Origin: Tilletiopsis washingtonensis
Lineage: Eukaryota > Basidiomycota > Exobasidiomycetes > Entylomatales
Reading direction: 5' to 3'
NCBI RefSeq assembly: GCF_003144115.1
Contig: NW_020312017.1
Span: 27,354 to 91,353, forward strand
Length of the DNA stretch: 64,000 bases
The notes under the pieces were generated by a model that was not told the DNA's origin, searched no databases, and saw nothing but the letters and a program-made list of their open reading frames with translations. Every line of letters starts with the position of its first letter. The first letter of the stretch is position 1. Position numbers and translations under genes: made by a program. Shown in pieces: positions 56,374-64,000 of the stretch.

Positions 56374-58003
56374 ATGCCTCCCAAACTTGATCCCTGCCGT
56401 CACGATGCAGCGTTTGCCAAGCTTTGCTTCATTGGACAGCACACGCCGGCTCTGACTGGTACGTTGCAGCAGGCGAGGGCGCAGGAGACAGTGGTGATTG
56501 CGGGCTTCATGGAGCGGTCACGCTTGTACGCAGCAGCGACAGACAGAGTGCAGTGTCGCGCCACTGCCTCGGCTCTGCTGTGAGGCGGGACCTGTGCGCG
56601 GAGGGGGAGGGGGACAAGAGGAGCGTTGCCATTGTTGCTGACACGGGTTTCAGGTCTGTTCGACGTCGACGACGCATCTGTGACCTACCGGCCGCGCAAA
56701 GGCTCTCTTCCCGCGTTCCCGCCCGAGGCGCTTGCGAGTGGAGAGGCCTACCGCCGCACCTTCGACGAGGCCATGGACGCCCAGCCTGTACTGGCAGCAG
56801 CAATAGCCGCCGCTACAGCTGCCAAGGCAGGCCCGATCCCCGACAACAAGCTCGGCTCGCCTGCATCCTACCTTCCGCTCATCTCGCGGACGCAGCTGAT
56901 CAAGATGGCCGGCAAGCTGCCACCGGGCACTCTGGGCGCATGCGTTTACGTGGTCCCAAGGCCCGGCGGCGGCTTCTACCTTGGGCAGACGGGCAACGCC
57001 TACGATCGCTCCAAGGGCCACGCAACTGCACTGCGCAAAGCCTTCTCCTCGGCAGTGCGCCGCCAACATCGCCTCGTGCCGTTCTTACTCCCGACTCAGC
57101 TCAAGACGGTGAAGACGAGGCTCTTCAACATGCTCTTCCTCGAGCATCTCGTGATCCTCTTCAGCGGCGCGACACTTCAAGAGACCGGCGGCGCCAACCG
57201 TCGCTGCGTGGACTTCTCTCACGGCCGCCTTTTCACTGGGCCCCTCAACAAGCTGCTGTTTCGAGACCTGTACATGTCCACGTTCAACAAGGTCAGTGCG
57301 CGCCTCATCAGGCTTTCGACGCGTGCTGCTGAGATCTGCTCCCTCCCAGGTCTGCAAGACTGGCCACATGCTGAATGCCGCAGAGCGAAGTCGCTATGGG
57401 GTTACGGTCAGCAGCCAGGCGGTGAGCGGGCCGCATTTTGTCGCCGAAAGCGCATCCTGACACCAACTATCTGCCCAGATGCGCGCAATCTTTCATGGTC
57501 GGTATTACCAGGCTTACACGCAGGGCCTGCCGCCACAGGACAAGGCATACGCGCAGTACGCTTTGCACCTGGACGAGAGAGCAGAACTTCGCGAGTTCAT
57601 GCGGCAGTCGGAAATTGAGGAGGCAAAGAAGGCCGGCGCTTCGAAGCCGCGCCTATACGGGGCCGCTCGGCGGGAAGCCGAGGAGGCGGAGATGAAGGCC
57701 TGCGACCGGATCATCGACTCGCGAGACTCGACGCAGGACGAGAAGCGCGAGGCGATGAGGAAGATCGTGGCTCAGGGAGAGCGCGACGAGCGCGAGGCGC
57801 GATTCATCGCGCGGCGCGATGCGCGCGAGGATCCGGTCCAGCGCCAGCAGCGCCACGACGAGATCGCCGACGAGATTCGGCGTGCTCCGGAGCGGGCGGA
57901 GATGCGGCGGATCATGGCTCAGGAACGGCGTGTAGAGCAGAACAAGGAGGCAGATCGCCGCCACAAAGCGAAGAAAAGGGCAGAGCGCCTGGCCGGCCCG
58001 TGA
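56374..58003 (+). CDS. GIY-YIG nuclease-like protein with charged coiled-coil tail
   Basis: Four exons (56374-56458, 56654-57291, 57350-57421, 57479-58003) join in phase to 439 residues. Residues about 120-200 carry a GIY-YIG-like series. ACVYVVPRPG (123-132) stands for GIY; FYLGQTGNAYDRSKGH (about 137-152) supplies the YIG element, the Arg and the His; FLEHLVI contains a Glu at 192 in the position of the metal-binding residue; GGANRR follows. Upstream is an ordered N-terminal domain; downstream is HGRLFTGPLNKLLFRDLY. The last 175 residues are strongly charged (Glu/Arg/Lys/Asp) and probably helical. GIY-YIG domains cut DNA in repair enzymes, homing endonucleases and Penelope-like elements. 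No reverse transcriptase accompanies this one. Nuclease activity is a hypothesis. Confidence 0.65.
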
Positions 58004-58971
58004 GCAGCTCGGGCGCGGGCCGCCGCGCAATGTGCTTACCCTGTTCATGCCTCAGGTCCCGCTGAGATTGTCCGCCGCGAGCCTCGCGCAAGCTGAAGCC
58101 ACGTCCGACACCGCCGGTACTTCTCTCTCTTCCCGTTTCCTTCTCGTCCGCAGCACACGACCGTGCGCCCCGTGTTCTCGTCACTAGCACATGCTTCTGC
58201 ACTCGTCGATCAAGGAGTGGGCAGACGTGGGCATGTCTCGCCAGTAATCGCAGTTTCTTCCTCTCTTCGCTGGCGGCGTGCGAGTGAGAGCAAAGTGACA
58301 GCCACTCCATGTGCTGCGGCGCGCTTGCGACGGCAAGAGTGAAACAGAACGCCCTGCAGGCGCGATTTCTACGAGAAAAAGTTGCACTTAGTCCGGGATA
58401 AGGGCCGGGAGAGAAGGGTCTTGTGTGCGGCACGGCGACGAGAGCGCAAAGTCGGGCGCAGCGCTGCTCGCGGCCCATGCGCGTCGTCAGCTGCCGCCAC
58501 CCTGAGCAGCGACAACACCAGTTCCCACGGCATTCTACGCGTCGCGCGTGAGCAAGAGCGAGCGGCACGTGCACGCCCGCCCGTGGCTCGTTGCTCTTCC
58601 CTGCAGCTCTTGCCCTGCGCTCTGGCGCTGGCGAGCAGCGCGTGCGAAGGCCGGGCGCCGCGACGGCAGTGAAGCGCAGACGGGCACTCCGCCCGAAGGC
58701 TGCACCTCGGTGGCCTGAGACTGGAAGAAATGCGATTAGAGGCCGCGTGCAGAGACGGCGAGGAGCCTAGGTACAGTTGCGCGATGCGGGCGGACCGGGC
58801 TAGGCGGATGGAGCGATGCGGAAGGCAGGAGCGCGATGGAGCGCACAAAGCAAGCAGGCAACAGAGCTAGGAACTCTATCCGACGTTTGGCTATGCACTG
58901 CAAGAACGTGCACAGCGGTGGAAGAAGAGGCAAGCAGGGGCTGCAAAGGGTGATGTGAGTCTAGACGCCCT
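58004..58971. other. Spacer upstream of family member 3
   Basis: About 970 bp with no firm gene. An alternative first exon for member 3 (58893-58954, starting MHCKNVHSGG, GTGAGT donor, acceptor at 59010) is possible and would place an intron at the same site as in member 1. Confidence 0.4.
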
Positions 58972-59301
58972 ATGAAGAGAGACCTGCTGACATGGTTGCG
59001 CCTGCTGCAGGCGCATGGGGAAATGTTCTGGTCGCTTGCCGCCGTTTTCTCTCCACAATGGGCGCTTGACCTGCCGGAAGCCGATGAGCAGCCCGGCGTT
59101 CTGCTCAACTGCGGGGCTCAGACAATGCTGGTGACGCTCCACGACAACGAGCAGTCCAGCACGTCTCAAGTGCTCCTTCAGCAAGGAGAGCTGCTCTTCT
59201 TCAACAACGAGCACATCAAATTTCGAGCAATGGCTGCAACGTTGGCGCCAGATTACTGGGGCGTGGCGTTCTACAAGTCTCAGACGAGACGAGACGTGTA
59301 A
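58972..59301 (+). CDS. Lineage-specific family member 3, short copy with LLN...DYW core
   Basis: Compact 109-residue frame beginning MKRDLLTWLRLLQAHGEMFW. It aligns by eye with the ordered C-terminal domain of member 1: FWSLAAVF...W against RAWATVF...W; PGVLLNCGAQTMLVTLHD against PSILLNVSHEPFTVHLH; VLLQQGELLFFNNEHIKFR against LVLQPGHILFHRPLAERRYR; and DYWGVAFYKS against DYWAVALTRP. It lacks the long N-terminal region and the basic tail. It may be a minimal intact member, a truncated pseudogene, or the last exon of a longer gene. Confidence 0.55.
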   Translation: MKRDLLTWLRLLQAHGEMFWSLAAVFSPQWALDLPEADEQPGVLLNCGAQTMLVTLHDNEQSSTSQVLLQQGELLFFNNEHIKFRAMAATLAPDYWGVAFYKSQTRRDV

Positions 59302-60088
59302 GACCGGGGGCTCACAAAGCTGAAGCGAGTGCACACGTCGTCGCAATGCCTCTCCACGGCCCACGGCTCTCGCGCTCTCCACCTCACTCGCTTTCCGGTG
59401 CCGGCGTGCGCTGAAGCGATTTCGAGCGACCCTGACTCTGAATAGTCTCCAGCTCAACTCGTGTTCCACCGCCTCCGGCTTCCCGGTCGCCTAGTTCATT
59501 CGCCTCGCTCGCGCTCCGACACGACGTTTCTCAACACGTCGACCGTCCTCGCCGCTCTCGACCGGCCCATCTGCGTCTCTGTCCCCTCATCTCGTCTCGT
59601 CTCGTCTCGACGCCTCTCCAGCCTCGCCGCCGAGCCTCAGTGCCGTCGCTCCTGATACGACGCGCGCCCTCAAGCTCTGTCTCGCCTCGTCATCCTTCTC
59701 GCCTCGTCGTTTTCCGATCCGCTCATCAAGTGTCGCTGTCGCCATAGCAAGCGCCGCCTCTCCATCTTCCACCTCTTTATTCCTAGCGATAACGCTACGC
59801 CATGGCGCAGCCACCGGCCATCAAGAGCTAGTCGAGCTCGCGCTTGCGCTCGGCCTCACAGCACGCCGCCGTTACAGGCGCCGTCGAAGGACCCTCGAAC
59901 TCGTCGCCCTCTCTTACCGGTTCATACGACCACCAACCACCACTCATCTACCTTCTGCGCTGTGCTCGTCAAGAAACATGTCATTACCCACCCATTTCTA
60001 GCTCGTGACGTCCCCTCCCACTTCTCTTTCCCCGCCCGCCTGCCGGCCTAACCGACGTGGTGCAGCATGGCGTGCAGCGGCGGCAACT
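59302..60088. other. Convergent spacer
   Basis: 787 bp of mostly C/T-rich sequence. It includes a short CTCGT direct repeat at about 59589-59611. No gene is seen. Confidence 0.5.
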
Positions 60089-61384
60089 TCACCGCTTCCA
60101 GAGGCCCATCAGCTCGCTCTGCAGCTCGCGCTCCTTGCGCTTCTTCTCGAGCGACTCGACGCTGCGCACCGAGTTGAGAATGTCCGTCGTCTTGCCAAAG
60201 TAGACGTTCTTGCGAGTGGCGAGGTGGGTTCAGCGTGGATGAGCAGAGAGGGGCGGAGAAAGACAGACGAGGAAGAAGGAGTCGACGCCAGAGTGCAAAG
60301 GAGAAGGGCCAAAGGAGGGGGCTGCGGACGTCGAGAGCAAGCCGCACCCTTGCCCGTGCAGAGCTGCGACCACAGTGCCTCCTTCCGTCCGCGGCGTCAT
60401 CCCGCACGGAATGGCCGCCCTTCTTCTCAGGGAGACTCTGCTGTCCTGCCGCGTGATCGGATGCTGCGCTCTCTGCCCTAACCGTCTCTCGGTCCTGACG
60501 CCTGGCTCTCTCTCGCCGCCAGACTCACCTGCAGTTGCCCACGCATCTTGCTCTCCATGTCCTCGATCATGCGCCCGAGATTGGCGATGTGCGCTCCGGG
60601 CTCTGGACAAGGCGCCGTCTCCTCTGCCTGTTGTCAGGAATACTGCCATGAGTGTCTCTCTCTCTTCGCCGACGCCAGTGTCTCTCGACTCTCACCTGCC
60701 GCGTCAAGCTGCCGGCCAACTGCACGCCCTCTGCCTCGCCCCGCTTCTCCGTCTGGCCGAGCCGCAGCATCACGGTGCTCGTGAGCTTGTACGACGGCTT
60801 CTTGCTGCTGCCGCTCGTCTCGAAGATGTGAATGCTGTCCCATGCGCCGGCCACGTCGCCGGCGGCCAGGTCGCTCTTGAGCAGCACGACGCCGGCAAAG
60901 GCGCCGGCCAGGTCGAGGTCCCAGAGATAGACGGAGGAGAGGCCCGTCTCGAAGTAGCTGTGCACAGCAGCCACCATGTCAGCTTCGCGCGGTGTGCCAG
61001 GGAGAGGGCAAAACAGACGCACAGCTGGCGATACGTGCCAAAGGCCTCGTTTGCGAGAATCTCGAGGCGCCGGAGCTCGGGACTGGGCTGCGTGCCCTCT
61101 GCCGCGGCCTCGTCGCCCTCGTCGGGCGGCAGCGGGGGATCGTAGGTGCTGCTCCACGGCGAGCGCCAGCTGTCGGCGTCGCGGTTGTAGTCGCAGGCCA
61201 GGTATTCGCGCCCGGCGCCCTCGGGCGAGTGGTCGATGCGCACCGCAAGCGGCTGGTCCACGGCCGAGTAGAGATCGTCGGCCAGCGCGGGACAGTGGGC
61301 GACGATCGTCTCGAGGTTGGCGGCGACGGCGGCGGGCGGCAGACGGCGCAGCAGGTCCAGCGCCTGGTCGAGGGGCTCGGCCAT
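60089..61384 (-). CDS. CAP2: F-actin capping protein subunit beta
   Basis: Beta subunit of the heterodimer that caps actin filament barbed ends, controlling actin patches and polar growth. Four exons (61384-61023, 60957-60696, 60627-60529, 60208-60089) join in phase to 280 residues, the usual family length. Near-invariant stretches are [99 protein letters not shown] and [20 protein letters not shown]. Donors are GTGCGT, GTGAGA and GTGAGT. The 260-bp spacer to the divergent D-2-hydroxyglutarate dehydrogenase must hold both promoters. The alpha subunit is not in the window. Confidence 0.97.
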
Positions 61385-61644
61385 GCTGGCGAGTAGGAGG
61401 CGGGGATGGTGGGGCAAGGCGGAGGTGCGTGTGGCTCAGAGCAGGTCCAGGAGCCGCGCGCCGCCTGGGCGCCGTGTGCGCACGGGGCACCGCTGCCGTG
61501 CGCGAGCGACGCCGCCGTTCCCACGCTCGCAGCGCCGCCTTTCGCCACGCCCGCCATTGCCGGACTTGCGGCCTCGGCCACCGAGGGCGAGCCAGTCTAG
61601 TGCCATCGGCGTCTGCCACTGGCTCGCTCCACACCACCACCACC
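61385..61644. promoter_or_regulatory. Compact divergent promoter, CAP2 / D2HGDH
   Basis: 260 bp between the two start codons. A (CAC)n run sits just before the plus-strand ATG. No specific binding site was recognised. Confidence 0.5.
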
Positions 61645-63715
61645 ATGTTCGCGCTCGCACCCCGTCTCGCCGCCTCGCGCGCCGCCGCCGTGCCGCTGCG
61701 CAGCGTCGCCGCCGCGGCGGCCTCGAGCAGCCGCCTCTGCGCCGCGGCGCCCGCCTCGCGCGCCCTTCACGTCGCCCGCCGCGCGCCGCGCATGGCCGCC
61801 GCCGCGCCGCAGCCGCCGCGCCGCCGCCTCGCCACCGAGGCGCCGCTCAGCGGCACGTACACCTCGCTCACCGCCGAGCACATTCCCGAGCTTGCCGCGC
61901 TGCTCGCCACGCCCGCCACCTCGCTGCTCACCACGCTCGCGCCGGCGCGCGAGTGCGGCGTCACGCCCGTCGACGCCGCCGAGCTCGTGGCGTACAACCA
62001 CGACTGGATGAACAAGTACCGCGGCCGCTCGGCGTGCGTGGTGAAGCCCAAGAGCACGGCGGAGGTGGCCGCCGTCGTCAAGTACTGCGCGCAGCAGCGC
62101 ATTGCCGTCGTGCCGCAGGGCGGCAACACGGGCCTCGTGGGCGGCGGCGTGCCCGTGTATGACGAGGTCGTCATCAGTCTGGCGAACCTCAACAAGATCC
62201 GCAGCTTCGATGCCATCAGCGGTGAGTCGCTGGCAGGTGGCGTGTGGGCCATGTGATGCTGACGTGGTGCATGCTCTCTGCAGGCACCCTCGTGGCCGAT
62301 GCGGGCTGCATCCTCGAGGTGCTCGACAACCACGTGGCCGAGAAGGGCTACATGATGCCGCTCGACCTGGGCGCCAAGGGCTCGTGCCACATCGGCGGCA
62401 ACGTCGCCACCAACGCCGGCGGCCTGCGCTTCCTGCGCTACGGCTCGCTGCACGGCAACGTCCTCGGCCTCGAGGTTGTCCTGCCCGACGGCCGCGTGCT
62501 GGATGGCCTGAGCACACTGCGCAAGGACAACACCGGTGAGGCAGCAAGCAGCAGAGTGGGGCCTGCATCTTCGCCAGCGGCACTGACGCAACGTGCGCAA
62601 CAACAGGCTTCGACTTGAAGCAGCTCTTCATCGGCAGTGAGGGCACCATTGGGCTGATTACGGGCGTGTCCATCATCACGCCGCGTCGGCCGTCGGCGTT
62701 CAACGTGGCCGTCTTCGGGCTGCCGTCCTTCGAGGCGATCCAGACGCTCTTCCCGCGCGTCAAGGCGCATCTTGGCGAGGTGCTGTCGGCGTTTGAGTTT
62801 TTCGATGCGGCGTCGATGACGCTTGTGCAGGGCCATGCGTCGCAACAAGTGCGCGATCCGTTCGAGGCCAAGCATCCCTTCTACGTGCTCATTGAGACGG
62901 GCGGCTCAAACAAGGAGCACGACGACGCCAAGCTGTCCTCACTGCTGGAGGATCTGATGGAGAACTCGTTGATCTCCGACGGCGTGCTTGCGGAGAACGA
63001 GACGCAGATTGCGGGCCTGTGGACGCTGCGCGAGGCCATTCCCGAGGCGGCCAACCGCGCGGGCGCCGTGTACAAGTACGACCTGAGCATGCCCGTCGAC
63101 AAGATGAACGAGCTGGTCGAGGTGCTGCGGGCACGCTTTGAGGAGAAGGGCCTGCTGGGCGAGGGCAAGATGTTCAGCACCGTCGTGGGATACGGCCACA
63201 TTGGCGATGGTGAGTCGGCGCCAAAACAGAGCGCCCCCCACCCCCCCTCCCCCGCGTGAGCGCTGACGAGCTCCTCGCGCGCGCGCAAGGCAACGTGCAC
63301 ATCAACGTCGTCGCCGACAAGTTCACGCCGGAAGCCGAAGCGCAGCTCGAGCCCTTCATCTACGAGTGGGTCTCTGAAGTTTCGTGCGTAACGCCGTCCC
63401 TGCGGCCCTATCTCCCTCCTCACCGCTCACATCTCTCCTTCCCTCGCTCTTTCTGCAGCGGCTCCATTTCGGCAGAGCATGGCCTGGGCCGCATGAAGGG
63501 CGAGAAGATCGGCTACAGCAAGAGCGACGTGAGCGTGGAGCTGATGCAGAGCATCAAGAAGATGCTGGATCCGCACCGCATCATGAACCCGGGCAAGGTG
63601 AGTTGGCGCTTGCCCGTTTGCTTGCTGGCTTGTCAGCGCGGAGCATGGCAAGAAAAGAAAAGTGGCTGTGGGCTGATCACGGAGTGGCACATCGCAGTAT
63701 CTGCCCGGCGCATAG
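61645..63715 (+). CDS. DLD2: D-2-hydroxyglutarate dehydrogenase, mitochondrial (FAD-dependent)
   Basis: Flavoenzyme that oxidises D-2-hydroxyglutarate (and often D-lactate) in the mitochondrial matrix. Six exons (61645-62221, 62284-62535, 62607-63209, 63290-63383, 63459-63597, 63698-63715) join in phase to 560 residues. The last is an 18-nt exon giving YLPGA after RIMNPGK. A long Arg/Ala-rich presequence precedes [20 protein letters not shown]. The FAD-binding motif is [16 protein letters not shown], followed by [20 protein letters not shown]. The C-terminal FAD-linked oxidase domain has [14 protein letters not shown] and [20 protein letters not shown], with the metal/substrate-ligand histidines. 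The family is firm; D2HGDH rather than D-lactate dehydrogenase is favoured by the [19 protein letters not shown] region. Confidence 0.95.
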
Positions 63716-64000
63716 TCTGGCCGCAAGGACGCGACGTTCTCGACTCTCTCTCCTGCTGCTGCATCTCGCCCCGCCTTCACGATAGCAACGACGATCCTTG
63801 CTTCCACCCGACTAGCGCACACCCGGCATGATTACGTCGTTAAGCGGTGTCTGAGATTGCGCTGCGGTGGGGGGCGTGAGGAGAGGAACGTGGCGCGTAT
63901 GTGTGTGCTGCGCGCGCGGAGAGGAAGTAAGGTGACATAATGGGACGTGAGGGGGTGGCCGAAGAGAGCGAGTGAGAACGGGGGGAGAATTCGAGAGACG
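63716..64000. other. Downstream sequence to window edge
   Basis: 285 bp after the dehydrogenase stop. Purine-rich after 63860. No gene is seen. Confidence 0.5.

Overview
The window is nuclear DNA of a filamentous or dimorphic fungus, most likely a basidiomycete of the smut lineage (Ustilaginomycotina). GC content is high throughout. Genes are tightly packed on both strands and are interrupted by introns of about 45-120 nt, mostly with GTGAGT/GTGCGT/GTAAGT donors and CTGAC-type branch sites. The gene set is typical of that lineage: a chitin synthase with an N-terminal myosin motor (class V), a short Vps51, Vac14, an NRG1-like two-finger repressor and a zinc-cluster regulator. The species cannot be named from sequence alone. 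Exon joins were worked out by hand from reading-frame phase and splice motifs, so they are models.

Core region, 1-43 kb. Housekeeping genes follow one another: NAA10 (N-terminal acetylation), BET3 (TRAPP vesicle tether), a zinc-cluster transcription factor, VPS51 (GARP tether), VAC14 (PI(3,5)P2 complex scaffold), a USP36-like deubiquitinase, an alpha/beta hydrolase ending in a peroxisomal-type tripeptide, a small oxidoreductase-like protein, a PMP47/ANT1-type peroxisomal carrier, the 2025-residue myosin-chitin synthase, mitochondrial ribosomal protein uL5m, an NRG1-like C2H2 regulator, a long Ser/Pro-rich protein and a Lys/Glu-rich nuclear-type protein. Three genes (BET3, VPS51, VAC14) act in Golgi/endosome/vacuole traffic, and two nearby genes look peroxisomal. 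No operon-like co-regulation is implied.

Accessory region, about 43.9-59.3 kb. A tandem pair of small secreted cysteine proteins shares intron positions and a duplicated promoter. It is followed by genes I do not recognise: three diverged members (46.4, 48.8 and 59.0 kb) of one family with an LLN...LH...DYW core; a 978-residue low-complexity protein with in-frame 63-bp repeats and a minisatellite-bearing intron that contains an assembly gap; a small acidic protein; and a protein with a GIY-YIG nuclease-like motif series. Minisatellites cluster in this same stretch. It reads as a fast-evolving, lineage-specific island between conserved flanks.

Right flank, 60-64 kb. Conserved genes resume with a divergent pair: the F-actin capping protein beta subunit and mitochondrial D-2-hydroxyglutarate dehydrogenase. 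No tRNA, rRNA, CRISPR array, insertion sequence or complete transposon was recognised anywhere.
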